Origin: Entamoeba histolytica HM-1:IMSS
Lineage: Eukaryota > Evosea > Mastigamoebida > Endamoebidae
NCBI RefSeq assembly: GCF_000208925.1
Contig: NW_001914927.1
Location: 19,679-64,228, forward strand
DNA: 44,550 nucleotides
Reading direction: 5' to 3'
In this document: positions 1-13,923 of the stretch, piece by piece
Numbering within the stretch: the first letter of the stretch is position 1
How the letters are laid out: each line of letters begins with the position of its first letter
Notes under the pieces: generated by a model
What the model was told of the DNA's origin: nothing
The model's input: only the letters and a program-made list of their open reading frames with translations
Databases searched by the model: none
Position numbers and translations under genes: made by a program

Positions 1-340
1 GATAATAAGAAGAATACAATGATATAAATAATATAAACAGAGAAATAAATATAAAAATACGATAGATAAATAACATATAAATAAAAGAATATAAATAATT
101 AAAATAATTAAATGTGATTCATCAAATAATCTATTTCATTAATATTTCATACAAAATGAATACAAATGATCATAAAATATAAACATAAATATTTACAGAT
201 TGTATATTTATCATATTTTTTATTTATTTTATTTTTTTTATTTTAGGAGTAAAATACAATAAAGTGGAAAATTCTATGGATGCAAATTTTTTTGCATCTT
301 TTTTCTTTTTTGTAAATTATTTAGATGCATTTTTTCTTTG
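1..340 (-). repeat. Diverged inverted-repeat arm A (partner at about 17948-18296)
   Basis: The reverse complement of this stretch aligns by eye along almost its whole length with 17948-18296. Shared landmarks, in order, are CATCTAAATAATTTACAAAA-like, TTCCACTTTATT, CTCCTAAAATAAA, AATATACAATCTGTA, TTCATTTTGTATGAAATATT and TTTCTCTGTTTATATTATTT. The arm runs off the left edge of the window, so its true end is not visible. Small indels and substitutions show that it is old. It has no coding capacity. The family (SINE-like, ERE-like or other) cannot be named from the sequence alone. Confidence 0.8.
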
Positions 341-1587
341 CTAATTTTCGTACCCCTTGTAATTAATGTCATATTAATAAATTTCATAAATACAACAAAA
401 ATAAAACAATTTGAAATAATTGTGTTAATGTGATATTGTTAAATGTAATGTTAATAACATGAATTTATATAATGAAAATAATAACTCAACAAAAAATAAT
501 AAAATTGAAGTATTTTCTACATATAATTCAAATAAGAATGTTTCACTATTATTTCTTTTTTCAAAGAATTTAAATAAAATGAAAATAATGTGTATTTTCA
601 AATGATGTATTGTTGTATTATCAATAATAGGCATGTTATTGTTAATAAAGAATATACTAACTTAATTTCAAAAGAGTTGAATCAATTAAAACAATTTATG
701 TTCAAATACATGATAATAAATAATATTTATACTGTTATTTGATGGTTGAAAGTTGAGATAATTATTTTAAGTAATAGTTAAACAAAAAAAACAAAGAAAA
801 TATATATCATTCAAATATTAATTGATGAAGAATTTGAAATTCACAAACAGGTATTAAAATTAGTTCAACGATGGTTATGAAATTACAATTCAACTACTAT
901 TAATATTCTTATTAAAACAATAATTGGCAATTAAAAATATTTCTAAAACAATTATTTCTATTATATTAACAATAGATGTGCTTTATGCTACAAGTATTAT
1001 ATTGGAAATGAATTAATGTTAACATACATTTACAAAAAAAGTCAGAATGAATAAATTTGATAGATTGATAGAATGAAGAAAGAAAAGAATGGAAATTGGT
1101 AATTAAAGTAATAAATTAAAAGTATTTATCAAATGAATAATTGTAGTTATTGTAACAATAGTCAAAGTAATAATGAAAATATGAATAAAATTGATTATAT
1201 TTTGAATGAAAAATTAGTTTATGAATAAATAAAAGAAATGAAATAACAGAGAAATAAAAGAGTTAATAACAAGAATAAATGATGAAATAGAAAATAAATA
1301 AAAATAATGATATTATAAGTGTCATATATTTATAGTAATATTGTTTATAATAACAGAAAATAAAATAATACAACAAAACATTTTTATTTAAAGAATGAAC
1401 GATGAAAAAACATGAAAAGATTGATGAAAAGAAACTAAAAGGAAATGAAGGAAATAATGATGAGATTGTATCTGAAAATGATTAATGACAAGAAATAATT
1501 CAAAGTAAAGAATAGTAATAATGGAAACAAGAATAAATAAATAATGAAAGAAAGAATAAACAAAAAACTAGAAAAGTGAATTGTTAT
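341..1587. other. Gene-free A-rich stretch upstream of the lectin gene
   Basis: No credible gene is present. The top strand is A- and purine-rich from about 1000 to 1600 and is full of AAAGAA, GAAATGA and AATAAA words broken by stops in every frame. This resembles a decayed charged or coiled-coil coding region more than random A+T sequence, but no family can be recognised. The short open frame near 425-634 on the minus strand is composition-driven. Confidence 0.5.
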
Positions 1588-1608
1588 AAAAATGAATGGA
1601 AAAATGAA
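1588..1608 (+). promoter_or_regulatory. URE4-like upstream enhancer (two AAAAATGAA repeats)
   Basis: Two exact copies of the nonamer AAAAATGAA lie at 1588-1596 and 1600-1608, separated by TGG, about 170-195 bases before the lectin start codon. Tandem AAAAATGAA repeats are the published URE4 enhancer of the E. histolytica hgl5 lectin promoter, which is bound by RRM-type proteins. Both the spacing from the gene and the identity of the gene support the assignment. Confidence 0.75.
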
Positions 1609-1685
1609 ATGAATTTATTCTTGGTTCTATTTTTATACTCTTCTCTTATTGTTTTACTTGATAAATTTCTGTTCAAAAAAAGATA

Positions 1686-1694
1686 TATTCTATT
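1686..1694 (+). promoter_or_regulatory. URE3 motif TATTCTATT
   Basis: This is an exact TATTCTATT about 90 bases before the lectin ATG. It is the binding motif of URE3-BP, the calcium-responsive EF-hand transcription factor of E. histolytica known to act on hgl5 and ferredoxin promoters. A nonamer of this composition occurs by chance in A+T-rich DNA, but the position matches the known hgl layout. Confidence 0.75.
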
Positions 1695-1741
1695 GAAAAT
1701 AAAAGAAGGAAAGGACAAATTCTGAATAATAGGAAAGGCAA

Positions 1742-1768
1742 GTGAATTTAAACAAGACAATGAACTAG
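1742..1768 (+). promoter_or_regulatory. Lectin core promoter: TATA-like box and GAAC box
   Basis: GTGAATTTAAAC at 1742-1753 fits the Entamoeba TATA-like element (GTATTTAAAG/C) imperfectly. AATGAACT at 1759-1766 fits the GAAC element well. The start codon follows at 1781, which leaves a leader of roughly 10-15 bases, normal for Entamoeba mRNAs. The transcription start itself is inferred. Confidence 0.65.
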
Positions 1769-5662
<3,894 letters not shown>

Positions 5663-5668
5663 GAACAA

Positions 5669-6455
5669 TAATTAAGAGAATTGAATAACATTTTATGTTT
5701 TTAGATTAAAAATAAAAAGAAGAATAAATTGAGTGATAAACAATGAATAAAATAAATAAAAATAAACAAGAATAAAGTGAACATCATTTTTATTTTCATA
5801 TTTTAACAACACTTTAATCAAATAAGAATTAATAAGTTATTTGTAGATATTCAGAAATTATATAATCTATTCTTTTATTCTTTTCATTTTAATTATTCTA
5901 TGTTTTAATTCTATTTGATATTTCAAATTATACAGACTTTCTATCAATTTATTCATTTCTATTTATCTTTCTATTCTATCATTTAAATGTCATTTATTTC
6001 ATATTGGTAGTTGTTTTGTATTTCATTGTATTTATCACATCAATGTTAAAAATAACAGAAAATTAGAAAAAATAAATTAATTCTTATGAATTATTGAACA
6101 ATAGTATATTTTGTTTATCACATATTTTCATTTAAATTCTATTGTAATAACAAATAATAGTTCTGAGAGTCTATTAAATGAACAAACAATATTCCTTATT
6201 GGTTATTTACATATTCTATTGAATTGACAACATAATTATTATTCATTGATATTAGACATTATATCACATTCATATAATATCATTATAATGATATGGTGTT
6301 TATTTGTAAAAAACAATAAAAAAATCATTGAAATATTATACAATTAAAATGATATAACAAAGATGTTTTATGAAAATATTATTATTTTAATCATTTTATT
6401 TATTGTTATTAAATTAAAAATAATAACCATTAGTTATTTTATTTCAATTATTATC
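5669..6455. other. Lectin 3' end and gene-free spacer
   Basis: A TAATT word at 5669-5673, directly after the lectin stop, fits the Entamoeba TA(A/T)TT polyadenylation motif. The remaining roughly 750 bases to the stop of the minus-strand gene are A+T-rich, with no open frame of note, RNA gene or recognisable repeat. Confidence 0.5.
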
Positions 6456-7364
6456 TTATTTAATTTTCATAACTTTTAATTCAGTTATTTCTTCTTGATA
6501 TTCATTGTTGCTGTTTCTACTTAATAACATATCATTACATTCTACTTCATTAAATATGTTATGAATATCACCAACAATGTTGAATCTGTTATTAGAAAAT
6601 TGTACTGAATCTCCAATACTATTAGTGACTGTTATCAACAATTCATCATTCTCATTATTCCCAAATACAATTTCAATATCATTTGCTCTTTTACTTACTT
6701 TTGGAATATATTCTTTCATTCCATTTCTTCTTATAATGAATAAAGCAGACTCATAACAAACATAAGTCTGTTCATTAAGTGATTTAACAGAATGAAAGAA
6801 TATACCAAATACATTTGCTTGTTTAGTAACACAAAATATACCAAAATCTTTTTGTCCAAAAAGTTGTTCGTATGTATTTCTTGTTGAATTTTCTATATTA
6901 CAATATTGGAGATGTGGAAATTTTATACGATAACCTTTTAGAGTATCTAAGAATAATTTAACCACTTTACCACAAAATACATCAACAAACTTTTCATTTG
7001 TTTTTGCAACTAAAATACAATCTTTTCTTTTTTCTTTTTTCTTTGTCATTCCATCAGTGTTTGCATTGTAACTAATAGTTAATTCATTTAACTCTTTACA
7101 ATGTTCTAAATAACTTTCTTTTATTTTGCAAGTCTCACTTTGTGAAATACCTTTTGGATAACAAAGAAGCTGAACCTCTTCTTTGATTTTATTTTGAATT
7201 TCTCTTCTTTTGTTTTCAATTTCTGTTATTGTTTGAGTATTTTCTTCAATATGAATATCAGGTACTACAGATATATCTCTTGGTATTTCATCATTTTGTT
7301 CTGGAAGATGTTCTGGTTGAGGATTATCAAAGCCAACAAGAAATGATGAAGATGAGTCTGCCAT
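6456..7364 (-). CDS. Divergent TLDc-like domain protein
   Basis: The protein has 302 residues from the preferred start. A low-complexity acidic N terminus (about 1-60) and a short charged helical region (about 60-130) precede a C-terminal globular domain (about 135-302). That domain has the order of features seen in Entamoeba TLDc proteins: hydrophobic strands with a central NVFG, then a block ending in RRNG, then IGDSVQF, and finally a charged strand ending KVMKIK. The same architecture closes the protein at 39801-40919, which ends RIIVIEMK, but identity is low, so the family call is tentative. The start at 7364 (MADSSSS) is preferred over an upstream in-frame ATG at 7418. A TATA-like ATTTAAA and an initiator-like TAATATTCAG sit between the two, so the upstream ATG probably lies outside the mRNA. 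TLDc proteins elsewhere act in oxidative-stress resistance or V-ATPase regulation; the role here is unknown. Confidence 0.7.
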   Translation of the reverse strand: MADSSSSFLVGFDNPQPEHLPEQNDEIPRDISVVPDIHIEENTQTITEIENKRREIQNKIKEEVQLLCYPKGISQSETCKIKESYLEHCKELNELTISYNANTDGMTKKKEKRKDCILVAKTNEKFVDVFCGKVVKLFLDTLKGYRIKFPHLQYCNIENSTRNTYEQLFGQKDFGIFCVTKQANVFGIFFHSVKSLNEQTYVCYESALFIIRRNGMKEYIPKVSKRANDIEIVFGNNENDELLITVTNSIGDSVQFSNNRFNIVGDIHNIFNEVECNDMLLSRNSNNEYQEEITELKVMKIK

Positions 7365-7380
7365 AGTTAATAATTCACAA

Positions 7381-7431
7381 CTGAATATTAAGATATTAAT
7401 AATGAATAGTGACGTCACTACTTTTTTAAAT
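7381..7431 (-). promoter_or_regulatory. Core promoter with embedded CRE palindrome
   Basis: Read on the minus strand, the order is ATTTAAAAAAG (7431-7421), a perfect 14-base palindrome TAGTGACGTCACTA (7420-7407), and TAATATTCAG (7390-7381), which resembles the Entamoeba initiator. The gene start at 7364 follows. The palindrome contains TGACGTCA, the cAMP-response-element core bound by bZIP proteins in other eukaryotes; that role is not established in Entamoeba. Confidence 0.5.
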
Positions 7432-7864
7432 GACGCTTATATTTATTTGGTTAATTTTTATTTGTGGAAAATGTTATGTTATTTGATTTTAAAAGAAAGA
7501 AAAATGCTGAAAATAAGAAATAATTATTTTATTTTATTTTAATCACTGAAATATTATTTCATCTTCTTTTATTTTAAGAATGATGATAAATAATTAATGA
7601 AATGAAAATATTGAGAATAATATCATTTGTTTGTTATTTTATTTCATTTTATATTTACAGTATTTTTCTATTGAATAGAACCACTTCATTCTTTTATATG
7701 AAAGTTTTTGATATGTTTAAGAAAAGACTTGAAAATAAAAATTAATCTATTTAATATTTAATAGATCATATGTTAAAATCATATTATTAATTATAAATTA
7801 ACTATAATAAATAATAAACTTGAATATAAAAATATCATTTTATAACAGAAAACAATACAAATAA
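7432..7864. other. Spacer before the TLDc pseudogene
   Basis: This is A+T-rich sequence with no gene. A short frame near 7698-7745 beginning MKVFDMFKK stops after 15 codons. It could be a remnant of the missing 5' part of the downstream pseudogene but cannot be aligned with confidence. Confidence 0.35.
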
Positions 7865-8401
7865 TTAGAATTATATCATCATTATAAAACATTACGTGAT
7901 AAAATAATTCACCAAATAGAAGAATGGACAAATAGAAAAGTATTCAATATACTATTTGATTCAGATATTGATGATTGGAATAGAAATACATCAGTATTTG
8001 GAGAAAGAATAAAAAATAAAAAACATATAATAATTATTATTGAAGATGAAGAAGGAAATAAATTTGGAGGATATGTTAATGAGAAAATTGATGAAGATGA
8101 TGATTTTATAAATGATTCAAAATCATTTTTATTTTCATTAGAATCAAATGGAAGAATGAAAAGAATGAAGAAATTTGATATTAAAGAACAACAATGTGCA
8201 TTTTATTTACATAATCAAACAGATGAGTATTTGTTTGAATTTGGATTTGGTGATATTTGTGTTTATAAAGAAAATAATAAAACACTATCATATTGTCAAC
8301 AAGATTCATTTTCATATAAAGGAATATCAAATGCACTTTGTGGAAAAGAATATCCAAATCATTTCATACCAAAACGAATCATAATAATTGAAATGAAATG
8401 A
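7865..8401 (+). pseudogene. 5'-truncated TLDc-domain pseudogene
   Basis: An open stretch of about 178 codons follows a stop at 7862-7864. It has no in-frame ATG until 8156. It starts with a short helical piece, then IEEWTNRKV, ILFDSDIDDWN, IIIIIEDEEGNKFGGYVNEK, SLESNGRM, FDIK, SFSYKGI, NALCGK and the ending PKRIIIIEMK. Each of these is nearly identical to the C-terminal TLDc half of the gene at 39801-40919. The roughly 210-residue coiled-coil N terminus of that gene is absent. The domain carries no internal stop, so the truncation is recent or the fragment is still expressed. Translation from 8156 would give only the last 81 residues. Confidence 0.8.
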
Positions 8402-9566
8402 TTCAAACTTGATTAATTGAAAATAAAGAATTTAATTATTTATTTAGAATTTAATATAGTTTTTTTTTCTATTTCATGATTATATAAGAATATCTAATAC
8501 ATTTCAATAACTTGAGAAGTTTCTTATTGTTCTACAATATCTCTTTAATATTCAAAATGCTTGTTTTATTATTTCAACAACTTCTGTTCATTTATTCTAT
8601 AGTATTTCCATTATTAAGTCATTCAACAATCCCAATGTCTCAGATTAAGTATAATATTTTTATACAAAAAAAATATTGTTTTAAATTTCTTCATTCCTTT
8701 CTCTTAGTATATTTTATTGACTCTTTTTGTCTATAAATGTAATATTCCTCTTTTTATTTTACTTGTTATATTTTTTTTCAATTCTTTAATGTGTAATATT
8801 ATTCCTTTATTTCATTATTATTTTATTTAATACTTTACATACAACAATCAGTTATAAAATAATAATTGATGATAATAAATTTTAATGAAAATTATTCAGT
8901 TAATTTCAATATTATATTTGTTATGGTTATATTAAATATTTTATATCTGTTATATTTCTTTTAATAATTTAACAATAAGTTATAATAATTTATTTTATTT
9001 TCATCATCAAAAATAAACATCATTAAGTTTATATATTTTCTTATTGTTATTTATTGTTTCTAAATTTATTTTCTTACTTTAGAATTTAATTATTTCCTTC
9101 ATTTATTCAATTAAATTTATTTCAAATTCCATTTATTTTTGTTTGTTTTAGTTATTCATGACTATTTTCAATTCTTTTTTATTTTCTATATAAATATTAG
9201 GTGTTTTTGTTTCTGTTATATACATTCATGAATTTCTTTTTTATTTTTTTAACTAATCTTCACATTTAAATATCAAAATTCTTCTTTATTATATTTATAT
9301 ATCTTCTTATTTTATTCATCATCAAGAATGATTGCGTTAACTTTCTGTTGTTATAGAATGTTATCAATTAATACTTTTACTTCGTTTATGTTTCACCTAC
9401 TTTCTGGAGAGTATTTCTTCAATGTTTTACAATAATATTTTAAATGAACTTTATATTATTCTTCATTATTCTAAGTTGTGTTTAATGAGAGAAATAGAAG
9501 CTAAAAAAATGAAATGATGAAAAGAATGTCTTATGAAAAAAATAAAAAATTTCTTTTCAATAAACT
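8402..9566. other. Gene-free T-rich spacer
   Basis: The top strand is strongly T-rich (TTTATTTC, TTCTTTT words) up to about 9480. The hydrophobic frame at 8512-8736 is a product of this composition. No RNA gene, repeat partner or conserved motif could be recognised. Confidence 0.45.
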
Positions 9567-9575
9567 AAAAATTCA
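9567..9575 (+). promoter_or_regulatory. Initiator AAAAATTCA
   Basis: This is an exact match to the Entamoeba initiator consensus AAAAATTCA. It lies 14 bases before the ATG at 9589, the usual distance for the very short leaders of this genus, and it supports the chosen start of the TPR gene. Confidence 0.75.
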
Positions 9576-9588
9576 AAAATTAGATTAA

Positions 9589-12261
9589 ATGGAAAGAAAG
9601 AAGGAAGGAGTTCCATGTATTTTGAAAAGAAAGCAAGGAACTTTGGTGCTTGAAATTGAAAATTATGGAGTTGTGAATATTTCAGATAAAAAATATTTAC
9701 AAAGTATTTGTGGATTAAAAAAAAAAAGGAAAGAAAAACACCATAAACATTCCCATAACATAACAGAAAAAAAAGAACAAAAGAAAGAAGAGAAGGAAGT
9801 TAATGAAAAAAAAGAAGAAAATCCAAAAGAAATTAATGAAAAAAAAGAAGAAAGTCCAAAAGAAAATAATAAGAAGATTGAAACAATAAAAGAAGTAGAA
9901 ACAATTAATGAACAAGAAGACATCCCTATTGTTATAGAAACAAATAGAAATGAACAAGTTGGAAATGACTTGGAGGTCAATCAAGAAATTCTTGAAACAA
10001 AAGAAGAAAAAAAAGAAGAACCAAAAGAACAAAACCACAAAGAAGAAAAGAAAAAGAAAGGAAAACCAATTCCAAGAGATCCAAATAAACCAGTTCGTGC
10101 TAAGCCAAATACAAAAGCAGATAAAAAAATCCAATTTGAAATTGGAGATACATTACCAGAAGAAACTTTACCTCAAGATGAAGAAGATGAAGAGGAACGA
10201 GTTAATTATGTTGCACAAAGAGGAATGTTAACAAATGGAACAAATGACATTGAATTAGATAGAGAAATTGCTAAAGGTTATCTTTATGTTAATACAGGAA
10301 AATTAAAAGAAGCAATAGCACATTTTGATCAATTATTAAAAAATCATCCAAATGTACTTGCAGGATATCTTGGAAGAGGAAGTGCTAAAGCAATGTTAGG
10401 AGATCTTCAAAAAGCATTAACTGATTTTAATCTTGCTGTAAAGAAAGATAGTAAATGTGGAGATGCTTATAAAAGAAGAGGACAAGTTAAATTAGCTCTT
10501 GGTCAAACACAAAGTGCATTAGAAGATTTTAATAAAGCAATAGAATTAACACCAGAAGAAGGTGATTGTTATAGACAAAGAGGGTCTGCATATCATGCAT
10601 TAGGTATTTTTGATAAAGCAGCAGAAGATATTAAAAAAAGTATAAAACTAATACCAGGTGATGCAACTCTTTTAAATGAATTAGCATTATGTTATAATGG
10701 AATGGGACTTGTTGATGAATCAATTAATACATATACAAGAGCAATTAATACTAAAGAAGATTATGTTGAACCATATATTCATTTAGGACAATTATATAGG
10801 GATATTGGATGTTATGTTCGTGCAAAACAATTATTGGAAAAAGCAATGAAACTAGCACCAACAAATCATTTATCATATTATGTTATGGCTAATGTATTAG
10901 CATCTGCAGGAAGACATAAAGAAGCTTTACCATTACTTAGTAGGTCATTATCAATATGTCCACCAGAAAGAACAGGAGATATTCATAGATTAAATGCAAC
11001 AGCATGTTTAGCATTAGGAATGAATAGAAGTTGTTTAAAGTCAGCAAAGTTAGGATATGAAGCTAAAGACAATGCATCATGGTATTTTGGAGAAATAGCA
11101 AAATATCAAGCAATGATGATAGATAAACCATTTTTAGAATATGACTTAGAATGGTTCCCACCACAATGGAAAGTTAATTTTGCTAAACGACTTCCAATTG
11201 GTAATGTTAAAAAATATCCCCCTGGAAATGTTCCTCTTCAAATTACCACTGAAGATATTGACACTAAAACAACTGTAAAACAAGAATTAGTTAAAGAGCT
11301 TTTAATTCCAGCTATAAAAGTTGGTGATAAAATGCAATATAATGAACTTGGATTTGGTAAAAATGGAAGACAATATTTGGCATGTGGCTTAGGTGCTATT
11401 TGTATTGCTCAACTTCTTCAAACAAAACAAATGGGATGGAGGGAAATTGCTGAAATTTTAGTTAAATTTAGACAAGTGGCTGAACCTGCTGATGGAGCTA
11501 TTTGGATTGATAAACTTCCAAGACAACAATTTGAAGAAGGTTTTGGATCAAACACAACATTAAAGACAGCTCAAACAAGAGTTGCCCGTTATTGGCCAAT
11601 GTTTCCACGTACTTTTGGATTATTTAAGAAATTATTTGAAGAAGAAAGTGGAGCTTCTAAAGAAAAGAAACAACTTGTTGCAAAAGCAGAGACTGTTGAT
11701 GAAGTTCAAAAAGTGTTAAAGAGAGATAATTTCTTTATGACAACAATTTGTAGAAATGAAGAAGGAACAAGATTAGAAGGTACTTGGTTATTGATTGAGA
11801 AAGTTGAATTAGGAAGTATGTTTTCTATCAAAACACCATGTACTCCTAAAAGGTATAAAATATTTGATGTTGAATTGAAAAAAGCTCTTGATAAATATTA
11901 TACTGTTCAACACTCTAATGACCAAGACAAAATCTTGGATGCAGTTCTTCGATTTTGTTATTTATGGTTTAATTTTATGCCTTTGACTAGAGGAACTGCT
12001 GGGTGTGGTATGTATTGGATGTTTGGACTATTACTTAGTGCTGGATTTAAACAAGTTGGAGTTATTCCTAAAGGATTTCAATGTGATTGGGAAGCTTTAT
12101 TAACAGATAACCAGAATGATTATATTACAAAAATGAAGTCGTGGATAAAGTTAGAGAAGTGTTCAGTCAGTGAAATGCCAAATGTCCTTAATTCTTTACC
12201 TCGTTTAAGAGATATGTTAATGGCGTTAAATATTTCTCCATTACTTGTTCCATTAAGTTAA
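9589..12261 (+). CDS. TTC13/SRFR1-like tetratricopeptide repeat protein
   Basis: The 890-residue protein has three parts. Residues about 45-200 are a lysine/glutamate-rich low-complexity segment with repeated EKKEE(N/S)PKE units. Residues about 220-480 are a run of TPR units, typically with LG...AL.DFN.A helices such as residues 255-360. Residues about 490-890 form a conserved C-terminal domain with YLACGLGAICIAQLL, IWIDKLPRQQFEEGFGS and FCYLWFNFMPLTRGTAGCG. The WFNFMPL.RG.A signature followed by a short GVIPKG..CDWEALL segment matches my recollection of the C-terminal region shared by animal TTC13 and plant SRFR1. TPR proteins of this class are scaffolds; SRFR1 represses immune transcription in plants. 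The role in an amoeba is unknown, and the charged N terminus is not part of the family core. Confidence 0.72.
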   Translation: MERKKEGVPCILKRKQGTLVLEIENYGVVNISDKKYLQSICGLKKKRKEKHHKHSHNITEKKEQKKEEKEVNEKKEENPKEINEKKEESPKENNKKIETIKEVETINEQEDIPIVIETNRNEQVGNDLEVNQEILETKEEKKEEPKEQNHKEEKKKKGKPIPRDPNKPVRAKPNTKADKKIQFEIGDTLPEETLPQDEEDEEERVNYVAQRGMLTNGTNDIELDREIAKGYLYVNTGKLKEAIAHFDQLLKNHPNVLAGYLGRGSAKAMLGDLQKALTDFNLAVKKDSKCGDAYKRRGQVKLALGQTQSALEDFNKAIELTPEEGDCYRQRGSAYHALGIFDKAAEDIKKSIKLIPGDATLLNELALCYNGMGLVDESINTYTRAINTKEDYVEPYIHLGQLYRDIGCYVRAKQLLEKAMKLAPTNHLSYYVMANVLASAGRHKEALPLLSRSLSICPPERTGDIHRLNATACLALGMNRSCLKSAKLGYEAKDNASWYFGEIAKYQAMMIDKPFLEYDLEWFPPQWKVNFAKRLPIGNVKKYPPGNVPLQITTEDIDTKTTVKQELVKELLIPAIKVGDKMQYNELGFGKNGRQYLACGLGAICIAQLLQTKQMGWREIAEILVKFRQVAEPADGAIWIDKLPRQQFEEGFGSNTTLKTAQTRVARYWPMFPRTFGLFKKLFEEESGASKEKKQLVAKAETVDEVQKVLKRDNFFMTTICRNEEGTRLEGTWLLIEKVELGSMFSIKTPCTPKRYKIFDVELKKALDKYYTVQHSNDQDKILDAVLRFCYLWFNFMPLTRGTAGCGMYWMFGLLLSAGFKQVGVIPKGFQCDWEALLTDNQNDYITKMKSWIKLEKCSVSEMPNVLNSLPRLRDMLMALNISPLLVPLS

Positions 12262-13923
12262 ATTGAAAAGGATGTTTGATTTACATAACATTTTTCTTTA
12301 TTTTTGTCAACTATAATTATTGAAAATAAAAAAATTTATTATTTTAAGAAGTGATATTCTTCATAAATATTATATTTTCTACTATTTTAATTTATTATTT
12401 TAATTATTTATTTTAGTATATTTTATTGTTAATTAAATGAAAAATAATTGTATTTGATTGTTATTATCAATTTATTCATTTCTAATGTTTCTTCATAATT
12501 CATTTGTCATATCAGGCATTTATTTTTCTCATATGATATACGTCTCATGAAAGATAAACTGTTAAAATAAAGAAGTATCAAATAATTAATAAATCAAACA
12601 AGAAAAAATCAGAGAATCAACAAATATAATAATATTATATTCATTAACCAATAAATAGATAAAACTAATGAATAAGATAACGGTACTATTGAAATTATTG
12701 AATAAATTCATTTAAAAATATTAATTTTATTCTCTTAAATGGAAGAAATATATAAACAAAAAAATATTGAAATGTTGAAATGTTATATATTGTGTTAGTG
12801 TTAATTTGAATAATAATTTCCATAATTAACCTATTTATATCAATTCAAAATAACTAATTTAAAATTTGCATCTAGCATTAATTTCAAGCAAGTAATATCA
12901 TGATATAAATAATAATTTAATCAAATAGTATCAATTAATTGAAGAAAATTTAAAAAAACATTTGATAGATTTTTATGTTATTTTAATAATCATAATAGTG
13001 TTGTATTTTATGATACAACAAAATATTTATATTTATTGAAAAATGTTAATTATTTTAATTCATTTATTGTTACTGCTACTATCTATTTAAATGAAATAGA
13101 TCTCAACTATTATAACTCCTTATCAACAAACAACTGTATTATTAGAAATAATTTTCTTTAATAAAATATATACATATCCTATTCAGTTGTTAAAATATGA
13201 ATATACAAATTAAATAATATTTAATGCCAATAGAAAGAGCCATTAATTAATACAATTTATACCTAATAAAACCATAAATTCGATAAGGTTCAATTTACAT
13301 GAAAATACAAAAAGGCAAAAATTTAGTAAACACAACACATAAATATGTTTTTAAATTACAGGAAAATAATAATGAACTAATATGACTCTTACTTATAATA
13401 TCATTTCTTAATTTTCTGAAATTTAACTTTATAAAAATAAGACAATTCTTTAATGAAATTAAAAGTTGATCATTTTATACTGTTATCGATTTGTCTTTAA
13501 ATTAAAAATTACTAATTTTATAAACTTTCACATTCTTTCATTCTTCCAAAATAACACTATTCTATTGATTGATTCTCAGTATTTCCAAGACATAAAACAG
13601 TAGAATTAATACATGTAATAGTAATAAGACAAAGAAGATACTTAACCAAATTTAAGCTATGAAAAATATTTTTAATAAAAATTTGTTTGAAACACACAAA
13701 GAAATGGAAAACATTTAACTCAATGAATGATAATTTCAGAGAATGGAGTTTAATACTATTTTTAATCAATTTTAATTAAAGAGATTTTCTTGTATGGTTT
13801 AATGATAAAGACAAATAAGAATAAAATAAATGAAATTTAAAAGACGAAAGATAAAAATAAGAATAATGTCTAATACTAAAAAAAAGAATGAATGATGCTA
13901 ATTGGAAGAGAAAAATCAATAAA
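12262..13923. other. Gene-free 1.7 kb A+T-rich spacer
   Basis: This lies between a plus-strand and a minus-strand gene whose 3' ends face each other. It consists of A+T-rich words with frequent stops in all frames. The open frames at 13557-13769 and 13776-14036 on the minus strand are T-rich hydrophobic shadows. I see no RNA gene, palindrome of note or repeated unit. Confidence 0.5.

Noticed and set aside
6456..7418. Longer form of the TLDc-like protein starting at 7418 with a hydrophobic leader
   Set aside because: The upstream ATG lies inside the palindrome, before the probable initiator, and the extra 18 residues look like translated promoter. The start at 7364 fits the usual short Entamoeba leader.
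9663..10134. Long open frames antisense to the N terminus of the TPR gene
   Set aside because: They are the complement of the lysine/glutamate-rich repeat, giving F/S/L-rich peptides; they are mirror images of low-complexity coding sequence.
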